Positions 15,387-24,272 of a stretch of 37,788 nucleotides of DNA are shown one piece after another; positions within the stretch are counted from its first letter, which is position 1; each line of letters opens with the position of its first letter. The notes beneath the pieces were generated by a model. That model did no database searches, was not told the origin of the DNA, and saw only the letters and a list, made by a program, of their open reading frames with translations. This DNA is from Peptacetobacter sp900539645. Its GTDB lineage: Bacteria > Bacillota > Clostridia > Peptostreptococcales > Peptostreptococcaceae. The DNA is taken from positions 1-37,788 of the forward strand of contig NZ_JBLOUI010000024.1 of the NCBI RefSeq assembly GCF_047807365.1, given 5' to 3'. The position numbers were made by a program, and so were the translations under genes.

Positions 15387-16671
15387 AATCGAAATCCTCG
15401 CTAATTTTAACTATTTCATCAATAACTTTCATTTTATTTTCTTTCATTAATTCATCTACAGAAACTTCAAGATTTGGAAGTTCTTTAGTAACAAGTTCTG
15501 TATCTTTTATATGTGCATTTATATCATTTGCTGCTCTTTTTGAGAATACTAATCCTTCAAGTAATGAGTTACTTGCTAATCTATTAGCACCGTGTACCCC
15601 TGTACAACTAACTTCACCTACTGCATATAGATGGTCCATAGTAGTTTTTGAATTAAGATCTACATGGATTCCACCCATAAAGTAATGCTGTGCTGGAGAT
15701 ACTTTTATTAGATCTGTACCTATATTAGTACCTCTTTCTAGGCATCCGTTGTATATAAATGTAAATCTATTTTTTAGATATTCTTCTCCAAGGTGTCTAG
15801 CATCTAGATATACATAATCTGTTCCATCTTTTTTCATCTGTTCAAATATCGCATGAGATACAACGTCCCTTGGTAGTAATTCATCTACAAATCTTTCTCC
15901 ATCTTTATTTTTAAGAAGAGCACCTTCTCCTCTTAAAGATTCAGATATCAGCATTCTTCTTCCATTTGAATTTTCTTCATAGAATGCTGTTGGATGTATC
16001 TGTATGTAGTTTAGGTTTTCAACTTCTACTCCATTTTTTAGAGCTATAGCTATACCATCTCCTGTTAAGTGTCTTTGGTTTGTAGAGTTTTTGAATAATC
16101 CTCCAATACCTCCACAAGCTAATACTACATCTTTAGCAAATATATGCACTTCTTCTCCATCTTTGAATACTCTAGCTCCGATACATTTGCCATCTTCTGT
16201 TATTATATCTAGAAGAGTTGCATCTTCTATCATTTCTATATTGTTTCTAGTAAGTGCTGCTTTATAAAGAGTTTTAAATACTATTTCACCTGTATTATCT
16301 TTGCAGTGAACTATTCTATTTACTCTATGAGCACCTTCTCTAGTATAATCTATCTTTCCATCTTCCATATCAAGTGGCATACCATATTCTTCAACTATCT
16401 GAGATATATTTTCAATAGACTCTTCAGCTAATACCTGAACAGCCTCTTCTCTATTTTTATATTTTCCCGCTTTCATAGTATCTTCTACAAATGGTTTAAT
16501 ATCCGCTTCATTTAATGCAGTAGATATACCACCTTGAGCAAGATATGTATTATTATTGTCCATAGTTGATTTAGATATTACTGTTACATTTAGTTCTGGA
16601 TTTAAATTAAGAGCACAGTAAAGTCCAGCTACTCCACTGCCCACAATTAAAACATCTTTTTCTAATTTCAT
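15364..16671 (-). CDS. nadB: L-aspartate oxidase
   Basis: FAD enzyme oxidising L-aspartate to iminoaspartate for quinolinate synthesis; in anaerobes fumarate is the probable electron acceptor. 435 residues, shorter than the roughly 540 of E. coli and so with a reduced C-terminal helical domain. FAD motif GSGVAGLYCAL at 11-21, AQGGIS, the REGAHRVNRI segment, HPTAF, and the GLVFSKRAANDI helix are visible. The ribosome binding site GAGGGATAAAA is a near-copy of the sequence across the nadA stop (GAGGGATAAAAAA), a small tandem duplication. Confidence 0.95.
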   Translation of the reverse strand: MKLEKDVLIVGSGVAGLYCALNLNPELNVTVISKSTMDNNNTYLAQGGISTALNEADIKPFVEDTMKAGKYKNREEAVQVLAEESIENISQIVEEYGMPLDMEDGKIDYTREGAHRVNRIVHCKDNTGEIVFKTLYKAALTRNNIEMIEDATLLDIITEDGKCIGARVFKDGEEVHIFAKDVVLACGGIGGLFKNSTNQRHLTGDGIAIALKNGVEVENLNYIQIHPTAFYEENSNGRRMLISESLRGEGALLKNKDGERFVDELLPRDVVSHAIFEQMKKDGTDYVYLDARHLGEEYLKNRFTFIYNGCLERGTNIGTDLIKVSPAQHYFMGGIHVDLNSKTTMDHLYAVGEVSCTGVHGANRLASNSLLEGLVFSKRAANDINAHIKDTELVTKELPNLEVSVDELMKENKMKVIDEIVKISEDFDYELFDCR

Positions 16672-16688
16672 TTTTATCCCTCGATTTT

Positions 16689-17609
16689 TTATCCCTCTGA
16701 TAATTTGTGCATATTAAGTAGTGAATTTAAAGCATTAACTCTAACATTTTCTTCTACTATAACTTCATTTTCCATATTTAATAAAGTATTATATAAGTTT
16801 TCTAATGTAGTCTTTTTCATATCACCACACTGTATTGCACCATTTCCTCCTGGGAAATAGAATTTTTTATCAGGATTTTTTTTCTGTAGCTCGTATAATA
16901 TTCCTTCTTCTGTAGCTACTATAAATTCTTTAGCTTCATTTTCTGTAGCATATTTTATTATTCCAGAAGTACTTCCAACAAAATCTCCCATACTTCTTAT
17001 TTCTTTTCTACATTCTGGATGAACTAATACCTTTGCATTTGGATGAGCTTCTTTTAACTCAGTTACTTCACTTTCTTTTATTCTATCGTGAATTGTACAA
17101 CATCCATCCCAAAGTATAAATTCTTTTTCTGGGAAGTGTTCAGCTATGTATCCACCTAAGTTTCTATCAGGTAAGAATAATATCTGTTTATTTTCAACAT
17201 TACCTAGTATTTTTAAAGCACTTGATGATGTAACAGACACATCACAATGAGCTTTAACATCAGCAGTTGAATTTATATAACATACTGTTAATGCTTCTGG
17301 ATATTTTTCTTTCATTTCTATAACAGCCTTTTCGCTAGCCATATCTGCCATTACACAACCAGCATTCTTCACAGGCATAAGTACAGTTTTTTCTGGTGAA
17401 AGTATTTTTGCACTTTCTCCCATAAATTTAACCCCACAGAATACTATAACTTCTTCCTTACAATCTCTAGCTATTTCACTTAAATAATAAGAATCTCCTA
17501 CTTCGTCTGCTATCGCCTGTATTTCAGGCGGCTGATAGAAATGAGCTAATATTATAGCATTTCTCTCTTTTTTAAGCTCTTTAATTTTGCTTACTAAATT
17601 TTCGTTCAT
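16689..17609 (-). CDS. nadA: Quinolinate synthase
   Basis: 4Fe-4S enzyme condensing iminoaspartate with dihydroxyacetone phosphate to quinolinate. 306 residues from the ATG at 17609. Three expected cluster cysteines align with the family: Cys85 (NAGCVMAD), Cys171 (DGCCTIHD) and Cys261 (AIQCGDM). The HFYQPPEIQ and GDSYYLS segments are typical. An in-frame TTG at 17660 would add 17 basic residues but has no ribosome binding site. The site before the chosen ATG (GTGGTG) is weak. First gene of nadABC. Confidence 0.93.
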   Translation of the reverse strand: MNENLVSKIKELKKERNAIILAHFYQPPEIQAIADEVGDSYYLSEIARDCKEEVIVFCGVKFMGESAKILSPEKTVLMPVKNAGCVMADMASEKAVIEMKEKYPEALTVCYINSTADVKAHCDVSVTSSSALKILGNVENKQILFLPDRNLGGYIAEHFPEKEFILWDGCCTIHDRIKESEVTELKEAHPNAKVLVHPECRKEIRSMGDFVGSTSGIIKYATENEAKEFIVATEEGILYELQKKNPDKKFYFPGGNGAIQCGDMKKTTLENLYNTLLNMENEVIVEENVRVNALNSLLNMHKLSEG

Positions 17610-17703
17610 GTTATTTGTACACCACTTTCTCGTTATTTTTTTATCTAGCTTTTTTGACAATCTTACGATTTTATTTTTTATTTTCTAATTATAACTCAAA
17701 ATT

Positions 17704-17732
17704 ATTATAGCATTATACTTTATCTTCTTCAA
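17704..17732 (-). promoter_or_regulatory. nadABC promoter, extended -10
   Basis: Minus strand: TTGAAG (17727-17732), 17-base spacer ending in TGC, TATAAT (17704-17709). The leader before nadA is about 87 nt. Confidence 0.72.
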
Positions 17733-17756
17733 TGATAAAGAAATTTTTAACATATT

Positions 17757-17773
17757 TGATAGAAATTCTATCA
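17757..17773. repeat. Palindrome TGATAGAAATTCTATCA
   Basis: A 17-base near-perfect palindrome about 25 bp upstream of the nadA -35 box. It is operator-like, with no T-run on either side. The identity of a binding protein cannot be told from the sequence. Confidence 0.4.
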
Positions 17774-18064
17774 TTTTCAAATGATTTAAAAATTTTATTA
17801 TTTGTTATTTTTTTATCATTTATATTTATTTTTAGCTATTTTTATATTTTTTAATAAATCTAATCATATATTTTTTCTATCGAATATAAATAAATTATCA
17901 TTTTTAATTATCATAAATCTGTAACTTTTTTAACATTTTTATAGTGAGTTATTTTTTTACATTGACTCAAAATAAAAAAAGCTTTTCCTGACTACTCTTT
18001 CTTTACTTTATTTTTTTCATTAATTTCTTTATTTTTATTTGATATTATCGCATATTTTTCACAC
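17774..18064. other. AT-rich divergent spacer, no gene
   Basis: Between the nadABC promoter and the cstA-type promoter. I see no reading frame with a ribosome binding site, no RNA gene and no clear hairpin terminator; T-runs dominate. Confidence 0.5.
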
Positions 18065-18117
18065 TTGATTATGATATTCTATAGTTGTATACTATATATA
18101 AAGAGTTTTGTATACAA
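18065..18117 (+). promoter_or_regulatory. Promoter with two TTGTATAC operator-like sites
   Basis: TTGATT (18065-18070), 17-base spacer, TATACT (18088-18093). TTGTATAC at 18085-18092 overlaps the -10, and TTGTATACAA at 18108-18117 lies just after the expected start point. Their centres are 23 bp apart. Sites of the form TTGTATACAA resemble operators of GntR-family repressors, so repression of the transporter gene is likely. Confidence 0.55.
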
Positions 18118-18165
18118 TGTTGAATTTTAATAATTGTATTTTTGTATTGAAATTGTAATTTTTTT

Positions 18166-18197
18166 AGTTGATTTTTTATCAACTATATTTATTTTTT
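18166..18197 (+). terminator. Possible weak attenuator in the cstA-type leader
   Basis: AGTTGAT / ATCAACT, 7-bp stem, 5-base loop, followed by ATATTTATTTTTT. It lies in a roughly 170-nt leader between promoter and start codon. A weak candidate only. Confidence 0.3.
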
Positions 18198-18271
18198 ATA
18201 TTAACTTTATTTTGAATTTAACATAAAATACAACTCCTAAAAATTTTATATTTAAAAAGAGGTGTTTTACA

Positions 18272-19726
18272 ATGACAGCATTCTTAATTGGACTAGTAAT
18301 GCTTCTAGTTGGTGGTATGGTTTATGGTAAATACTGTGAAAAAGTATTTGGACCAGATGATAGACCTACTCCAGCAATAACTCTTGAAGATGGTGTTGAC
18401 TTCGTTCCTATGAAAAAAATGAAGAACGCCTTAATCGAACTACTTAACATAGCAGGTACAGGACCTATACTTGGACCTATCCAGGGTATATTATTTGGAC
18501 CTATAGCGTTCATATTAATACCAATAGGTTGCGTTCTTGGTGGTGCAATGCATGACTACATGAGTGGTATGATATCTTTAAGAAATAACGGTGAACAGAT
18601 GCCAGGTATAATAAGAAAATACTTAGGAAAAGGTGTATATAATGTATACAACGTATTCCTTTGCTTCTTAATGATACTAGTTGGTGCAGTTTTCATCTAC
18701 ACTCCAGGGGACTTAGTTGTGACTCAGATACTTCATCAGCAGTCAGTTATATCTAACCCAGTTGTTTGGATAGTTTACGGTGCTATATTTGCTTACTATC
18801 TAGCAGCTACATTATTCCCAATAGATAAGATAATAGGTAGAGTTTATCCTATATTTGGTATAATACTTCTATTATCAGCAGTTGGTGTTGGTATAGGTAT
18901 ATTTGTAAAAGGATACGATTTAACTCCTTTAACAGCTGAAAACTGGATGGGTGTTCATCCTCAGGGATTACCAATACTTCCTATCTTCTTTGTAACAGTT
19001 GCTTGTGGTATCGTTTCTGGATTCCATTCAACTCAGGCTACTTTAATAGCTAGATCTGTTACAAATGAAAGAGAAGGTAAATTTACATTCTACGATATGA
19101 TGATTCTTGAAGGTTTAATAGCTATGATATGGTCAGCAGCAGCAATGGGTGTTTACAATGCTCCAGGTCTTGTTTCTCCAGAACAGGTTGGTTCTCCAGA
19201 TGTTATCGGTATAGTTGCTAATGACTTACTTGGTAAAGTTGGTGGACTTATAGCAATACTTGGTGTTATAGTTCTTCCTATAACTTCAGGAGATACAGCC
19301 TTAAGATCTGTTCGTCTTATGATAGGTGATGCACTTCACATCGACCAGACTAAGAAGAAAAACAGATTTACATTATCAGCTTGTATATTCGTACCAGTTG
19401 CAGCTATATTAGTATTCGCTAAAGCAAATGCAGAAGGTTTCAATATATTATGGAGATACTTCGCATGGGCTAACCAGACTATAGCTTGTTTCGCATTTGC
19501 TATGATAACAGTTTACTTATTATCTCATAAGAAAAACTACATCATGTCACTTATCCCAGGTATGTTCTATGTATTCATCATATCTGCGTACATCTTAAAT
19601 GCTCAGATAGGATTCAGATTACCAATGAATATAGCTTACATAGGTGGGGTTGTATTAGCAATTGTATACGCAGCCTTAGTTATTAAAAAAGGTAAAAATA
19701 CAGTTGATGGTGAAAGATTAGCTTAA
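18272..19726 (+). CDS. cstA: CstA family carbon-starvation/pyruvate-peptide transporter
   Basis: Integral membrane protein with many hydrophobic segments from residue 1 to 475. 484 residues, the short form of the family (E. coli CstA is about 700). The N-terminal segments GTGPILGPIQGILFGP and GGAMHDYMSGMISLRNNG are characteristic of CstA; the family takes up pyruvate or peptides. Conserved polar segments CGIVSGFHSTQATLIAR and TSGDTALRSVR lie in the middle. AGAGGTG lies about 8 bases before the ATG. Transcribed alone from a promoter with paired TTGTATAC sites, with its own terminator. The exact substrate cannot be told from the sequence. Confidence 0.88.
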   Translation: MTAFLIGLVMLLVGGMVYGKYCEKVFGPDDRPTPAITLEDGVDFVPMKKMKNALIELLNIAGTGPILGPIQGILFGPIAFILIPIGCVLGGAMHDYMSGMISLRNNGEQMPGIIRKYLGKGVYNVYNVFLCFLMILVGAVFIYTPGDLVVTQILHQQSVISNPVVWIVYGAIFAYYLAATLFPIDKIIGRVYPIFGIILLLSAVGVGIGIFVKGYDLTPLTAENWMGVHPQGLPILPIFFVTVACGIVSGFHSTQATLIARSVTNEREGKFTFYDMMILEGLIAMIWSAAAMGVYNAPGLVSPEQVGSPDVIGIVANDLLGKVGGLIAILGVIVLPITSGDTALRSVRLMIGDALHIDQTKKKNRFTLSACIFVPVAAILVFAKANAEGFNILWRYFAWANQTIACFAFAMITVYLLSHKKNYIMSLIPGMFYVFIISAYILNAQIGFRLPMNIAYIGGVVLAIVYAALVIKKGKNTVDGERLA

Positions 19727-19757
19727 TCTTAATCATGATATAACTAATAATTAATAT

Positions 19758-19792
19758 AAAAAAAGACTATGCAAATTGCATAGTCTTTTTTA
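19758..19792. terminator. Bidirectional terminator between cstA and buk
   Basis: GACTATGCAA / TTGCATAGTC stem flanked by A-run and T-run (19758-19790), so it works in both directions for these convergent genes. Confidence 0.88.
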
Positions 19793-19798
19793 TTATAT

Positions 19799-20863
19799 TT
19801 ATTTAAATTCTCTAGCAGTTTCTTCTCCCCTTAATACTCTTAAAGCTCCAAATGCTAAAGATTCCATTTCATTTTCTCCTGGCATAATCTCTACATGAGA
19901 AATAAATCCAACTTTTTTCTTAAGCTTACTTGTAAACATATTAGAATGCGCTATTCCTCCCGTAACTATAATGGCATCTACATCACCATCTACAACTGTC
20001 GCCATCTCCCCAATAGCCTTAGCCATCTGATAAACCATTGCATCGTATACTATTTCAGCATATTTATCGCCATCAGATATCATTTCTTCAACTTTTCTTA
20101 GGTCGTTTGTATTTAGGTAAGAGTATATACCACCTTTACCTCTTATCTTCTTTTTCATATCGTATAGGCTAAATTTATTAGCATAACATTCTTCTATTAA
20201 AGCTATACAAGGAACTCTACCAGATCTATCTGGTGAAAATGGACCCTCATCATCAGAAATCATATCACTCATCTGACCATGTTCATGAAGATAAACAGTA
20301 GCTCCTCCACCAACATGTGCAACAATTAGATTCAAACGTTTATAATCTAATCCCTTATCTTTAGCATATTTTAAAGCCATTGCTCTAGTATTTAAAGCAT
20401 GCCCCATACTAGTTCTTTCAAAGTCTTTTAAACCAGATATTCTTGCCACATCACTCATCTCATCAACAGAAATAGAATCATAAATAAATGAATTTATACC
20501 TACAGAATCAGCTATAGACTTAGCTATAACAGCTCCTAAGTTTGAAGCATGGTCTAATACAGGCCTATTTTTAAGAGTATCAATCATTAAATCATTTACT
20601 CTATACGCACCAGATTTAACTGGTGGAAGGGCTCCACCTCTTCCAACCACAGCGCTTAAACTTTTTACGTCTATACCTTTTTCTAGAAGCAATTTTTCTA
20701 TAGCTTCAGTTCTCATTTCTAACTGATCCATATTGCATTTATACTTTGAAAGCTCTTCTGATGATTGCGCTATTGACTCGCTCATTATTAAATTCTCATC
20801 ATCATAAACTGCAACCTTAGTTGAAGTCGATCCTGGATTTATCGCTAATATTCTAAACGTCAT
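19799..20863 (-). CDS. buk: Butyrate kinase
   Basis: Acetate/butyrate kinase family, converting butyryl phosphate and ADP to butyrate and ATP. 354 residues, the length of butyrate rather than acetate kinases (about 400). Phosphate-binding INPGSTSTKVA at 8-18, NRPVLDHASNLGAV, VAHVGGGATV and IIVTGGIAHS motifs are visible. The usual partner phosphotransbutyrylase is not in the window. Branched-chain acyl phosphates from amino-acid fermentation are also possible substrates. Last gene of a five-gene minus-strand run; GAGGTAATAGG precedes the ATG. Confidence 0.92.
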   Translation of the reverse strand: MTFRILAINPGSTSTKVAVYDDENLIMSESIAQSSEELSKYKCNMDQLEMRTEAIEKLLLEKGIDVKSLSAVVGRGGALPPVKSGAYRVNDLMIDTLKNRPVLDHASNLGAVIAKSIADSVGINSFIYDSISVDEMSDVARISGLKDFERTSMGHALNTRAMALKYAKDKGLDYKRLNLIVAHVGGGATVYLHEHGQMSDMISDDEGPFSPDRSGRVPCIALIEECYANKFSLYDMKKKIRGKGGIYSYLNTNDLRKVEEMISDGDKYAEIVYDAMVYQMAKAIGEMATVVDGDVDAIIVTGGIAHSNMFTSKLKKKVGFISHVEIMPGENEMESLAFGALRVLRGEETAREFK

Positions 20864-20916
20864 ATCCTATTACCTCTCATACACTATATTTTCTTGAATA
20901 CTAAAACATTAATTTT

Positions 20917-21333
20917 TTACACTTCACAATTTTCAACCTGAACTATATATTCCCCACATTCAGCACATACTATTATGCTAACTATATAGCTGTCGTCAAC
21001 CTTACCTGCTCTACTAAGCTTATTGAATGAATTTCCTTTATATTCTTTATCTATATCACTTATAACATATTTTCCATCTTTAGTGAAAATATAGAAATGA
21101 TATTCATAAAAAGCAAAGAATTTCTGTTTTTCTTTAACACCTGCCATACAATCAGGGCACGCTTCTTGATAATACTCTTTTGCAAATTCTACATCCTCAG
21201 CTTCAGAAACTAATCTCATAGCTTCTTCAACAGAAAATCCGCTTACTTCTTTTTCCTCATCATTGAAAAATTCACTGCATTTTTCAGAGTCTAAAACATA
21301 TTCTCTACCATCGCAATTAAATTTATATTCCAT
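20917..21333 (-). CDS. DUF3785 family protein
   Basis: 138 residues from the ATG at 21333, which has GGAGG five bases upstream; an in-frame TTG 24 bases further up is rejected because it lies before that site. Acidic and soluble. Two Cys pairs, EACPDC in the middle and VCAEC near the end, could bind a metal. FYEYHFYIFTKDGKYVISD resembles the DUF3785 family of clostridia (recalled, not searched). Function unknown. Confidence 0.7.
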   Translation of the reverse strand: MEYKFNCDGREYVLDSEKCSEFFNDEEKEVSGFSVEEAMRLVSEAEDVEFAKEYYQEACPDCMAGVKEKQKFFAFYEYHFYIFTKDGKYVISDIDKEYKGNSFNKLSRAGKVDDSYIVSIIVCAECGEYIVQVENCEV

Positions 21334-21372
21334 AATAACCTCCAAAAAATATATCAAAATTTTTTATAGAAC

Positions 21373-22581
21373 TTATTCTATTTCACTTCTAAAATGGACC
21401 ATCTCAGCAACTGCTTCTTTATACTGAGCCTCTTTTATATATCCAAGCTCGTACATCTTCTTAAGAATTATCTTCTGTCTAGTCTTGGCTGCACTATAAT
21501 TACTATAAATCTTAGGATTATTAGTAATACCTACAAGCATAGCTGATTCTGCTAAGTCTAAATCCTTTACATTCTTTCCAAAATACAACTCCGCACCCGC
21601 AGCAACACCGTATGCATTCTCTCCAAAATAAATATTATTTAAATACGCTTCAAGAATTTCATCCTTTTTCATAACTCTATTCATTCCAACAGCGTTGTAC
21701 ATATCCATTATCTTTCTCTTTATAGAAACCTCTGAACTAGTTAAAAGATTCTTTGAAAGCTGCATCTCTATAGTACTTCCACCCTGTCTAGAATCGGTTA
21801 GTATATTGTGAACAAGAGATCTCACAAGCGCTTTTTTATCTACTCCATTATGTTGATAAAATCTCTCATCTTCAATTGCAACTATAGCATTTCTTAAATC
21901 CTTTGGCATATCTTTTATAGGCACTTCTTTAGATGAAATATATCTTTCGTGTACCATCTTTTCTGTTACCTCAGGCATATCTTTTGTAACATACTTAGCA
22001 TATCCTATACCACAAGCTCCAGCTACAATACATAAAACAAGAAGCATTGCGACTATTCTGCTCACATAGTAGAATACCTTACTTTTTATTTCTTTTTTCT
22101 TATTCTTCTTGTTCTTGCTACTTTTTCTAGTCTTTTTGATAATTTCTCTATCTCTGTTGGATTCCCTATATCTCTCTCTAGCACCATAATTAAATTTAAC
22201 ATCATCAGAAACAGAGTTTTTATTATCGCTTATTCTAGAAGATAAGTTGCTTGTATTTTCTCTAGCTCTTTTCTTTCTTTCAGAAGGTAGCATACTATAA
22301 TCATATTCTTTTTCTTTATTAGTATCTATTCTATTATTTTGACTTCTATTACTTCTGGGTTGAAGTCTTTCTCCATTTTTTCTAGAAAGAGCTGACCTAC
22401 TATTATTTCCTCTTTTAAAATCATCATTAGCTGTTCTTTCAAATAATGGCTTTGATTTTGTATTTTCTCTCAATCTTTCTTCATCGTAAGAATTATCTGG
22501 TCTTCTTATTCTATTGGAAGAACCTCCACTAGAAGACACATTCCTTCTCCTTACTTTGTTTTCATTACTGTTGTTGAACAT
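21373..22581 (-). CDS. Monofunctional GT51 peptidoglycan transglycosylase
   Basis: Polymerises lipid II glycan at the outer face of the membrane. 402 residues. Residues 1-165 are an unusually long, Arg/Lys/Ser/Asn-rich cytoplasmic tail ending in a Lys-rich patch. Residues 168-196 form one membrane helix. The GT51 domain follows, with catalytic Glu237 in AIEDERFYQHNG, RQGGSTIEMQLSKNLL (usually QGGSTITQQL) and EAYLNNIYFGENAYG. No transpeptidase domain follows, so it is not a class A PBP. AGGAGG precedes the ATG by 7 bases. Confidence 0.9.
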   Translation of the reverse strand: MFNNSNENKVRRRNVSSSGGSSNRIRRPDNSYDEERLRENTKSKPLFERTANDDFKRGNNSRSALSRKNGERLQPRSNRSQNNRIDTNKEKEYDYSMLPSERKKRARENTSNLSSRISDNKNSVSDDVKFNYGARERYRESNRDREIIKKTRKSSKNKKNKKKEIKSKVFYYVSRIVAMLLVLCIVAGACGIGYAKYVTKDMPEVTEKMVHERYISSKEVPIKDMPKDLRNAIVAIEDERFYQHNGVDKKALVRSLVHNILTDSRQGGSTIEMQLSKNLLTSSEVSIKRKIMDMYNAVGMNRVMKKDEILEAYLNNIYFGENAYGVAAGAELYFGKNVKDLDLAESAMLVGITNNPKIYSNYSAAKTRQKIILKKMYELGYIKEAQYKEAVAEMVHFRSEIE

Positions 22582-22620
22582 TAAATTTCCTCCTAATATA
22601 TCAACCCCAAAATTAATTAT

Positions 22621-23160
22621 CTACTTATCGACTTTATCTCTTATCTTTAAGAAAAGCTCAGCAGTTGCCTGAGTATCACTACTTGCTCTATGTGCATTTT
22701 TATTTTCTATACCGTAATATTCGCATGCTGTAGCTAGTTTTTTATTCTTTCCTCCATAAGAGCTCACTTTCTTTAATAATTCTAGAGTACATATATAATC
22801 TTTAATTTCCTCAAGCCCTAGCTTATTTAGGTAGTAATTTAAGAATTTAATATCAAATTTTGCATTGTGTGCAATTATTGTATTACTTCCTATAAACTTT
22901 CTAAATCTAGGCAGTACCTGTTCTATAGTGTCTTCATTTGCAACCATTTCATTAGAAATACCTGTAAGCTCTGTTATAAATGGCGGTATTTCCTGCTCTG
23001 GCTTAACAAATCTACTATAACTTCTAACTATTTTCCCATTTTTTATCTCAGTAATACCTATCTCTATGATTTCATTTCCTTCAAATGGATTAAGACCTGT
23101 TGTTTCAAGGTCGACTACTATAAATACCTCGTCATTTCCAAAAAGGCTCATCTGCTCCAT
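22621..23160 (-). CDS. DEDDh 3'-5' exonuclease (DnaQ/PolC-epsilon-like)
   Basis: 179 residues made of a single exonuclease domain. Catalytic residues are visible as D17-L-E19 in VVDLETTGL, Asp in HNAKFDIKFL, and H-x4-D in NAHRASSDTQAT. It resembles the proofreading exonuclease domain of PolC but is free-standing. Possible roles are DNA repair or RNA trimming. GAGGTG precedes the ATG. Lies between ttcA-like and GT51 genes with gaps of 47 and 39 bases. Confidence 0.88.
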   Translation of the reverse strand: MEQMSLFGNDEVFIVVDLETTGLNPFEGNEIIEIGITEIKNGKIVRSYSRFVKPEQEIPPFITELTGISNEMVANEDTIEQVLPRFRKFIGSNTIIAHNAKFDIKFLNYYLNKLGLEEIKDYICTLELLKKVSSYGGKNKKLATACEYYGIENKNAHRASSDTQATAELFLKIRDKVDK

Positions 23161-23207
23161 AATATCACCTCACTAATAATTTATAACTATAAAACAATCT
23201 TTTATCG

Positions 23208-24047
23208 TTAAATCTCTTCAAATTCTTCCATAAAGCTGTGTTTTACTCCATCTTTTTCCCATCCTAAAACAGAGTCAATCTTTACATTTTGAGCTGCTTT
23301 AAAAATAGATTTTTCAACATTATCGAAGTTCTCTGAAAGACTTGATATCAATTCTTTTATCTCATATCTCTTATTTCCAGCTTTTTTAGATGTCACAGTA
23401 CATGCGCAATCTAAAGGCTCTATCCCTGTATATCTAACAAATCTCTTTATATATTCTTCCCTAATATAATAAAGAGGTCTTATAATTTGCATTTCTCCAC
23501 TCTTTGATGACTTTATCTTTGGAAGCATAGTCTTAAAGTTTCCAGAACATAAAATATTCATCATAGTTGTTTCAATAACATCATCATAATGATGTCCCAG
23601 TGCTAATTTATTACATCCAAGCTCCTCGGCCTTATTGTATAAAGCACCTCTTCTCATCCTTGCACACATATAACAAGGATTATCTCTAGCTATTTCATCA
23701 GTTATTCTAAAAATACCTGACTCAAATATTTCAACAGGAATATTTAAATACTTGCAAAGTTCTTCAAGTTTAACCCTTATATCATCCCTATATCCGGGAT
23801 CCATAGCTAAAAATACTAACTCAAAATCTATATTTGAATATTTTTTAAGCTCTTGAAACATCTTTGCCATAAGCAAGCTATCTTTTCCGCCAGATATCGC
23901 TATAGCAATTCTATCACCATCGCTTATTAATTTATAATCATTTATAGCCTTTAAAAACTTTGACCATATATGCTTTTTATATCTTTTTACAATACATCTT
24001 TCTATATCTTCAAGTGGTCTGACTTGTATATTGTCAGTTGCCGTCAT
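23208..24047 (-). CDS. TtcA-like tRNA thiolation protein
   Basis: PP-loop ATPase of the TtcA/TtuA/Ncs6 group, thiolating a tRNA base. 279 residues. The PP-loop SGGKDS is at 52-57. Cysteines C125-x2-C128 (NPCYMCARMRRG) and C214/C216 (LDCACTV) fit the 2-thiocytidine synthetase type with a bound iron-sulfur cluster. GHHYDDVIET is the family signature. GAGG lies 8 bases before the ATG. First gene of the run ending at buk. Confidence 0.85.
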   Translation of the reverse strand: MTATDNIQVRPLEDIERCIVKRYKKHIWSKFLKAINDYKLISDGDRIAIAISGGKDSLLMAKMFQELKKYSNIDFELVFLAMDPGYRDDIRVKLEELCKYLNIPVEIFESGIFRITDEIARDNPCYMCARMRRGALYNKAEELGCNKLALGHHYDDVIETTMMNILCSGNFKTMLPKIKSSKSGEMQIIRPLYYIREEYIKRFVRYTGIEPLDCACTVTSKKAGNKRYEIKELISSLSENFDNVEKSIFKAAQNVKIDSVLGWEKDGVKHSFMEEFEEI

Positions 24048-24204
24048 ACTCTTGTCCTCAACTTTCTATGAAAATCTTCATTATAATATAATACCACAAA
24101 ATAAATCATTTAGTTATCACTTCTATCAAATTTCATAATCTAGAAGAAAATTGTAATATTTTCTTTAGAATTTCTTTAATATTATTACAATTTTTTAATA
24201 AAAA

Positions 24205-24242
24205 ATGCCAATCGTTTGATTGATTTATCATACGATTGGCAT
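24205..24242 (-). terminator. Terminator after the fumarase-malic enzyme gene
   Basis: On minus, ATGCCAATCGT / ACGATTGGCAT plus inner TGAT/ATCA pairs, followed by TTTTTT. It marks the end of the long minus-strand run that starts near 31502. Confidence 0.85.
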
Positions 24243-24272
24243 AGTTACAAAGTTGTAAATTTGTTTATTAGA

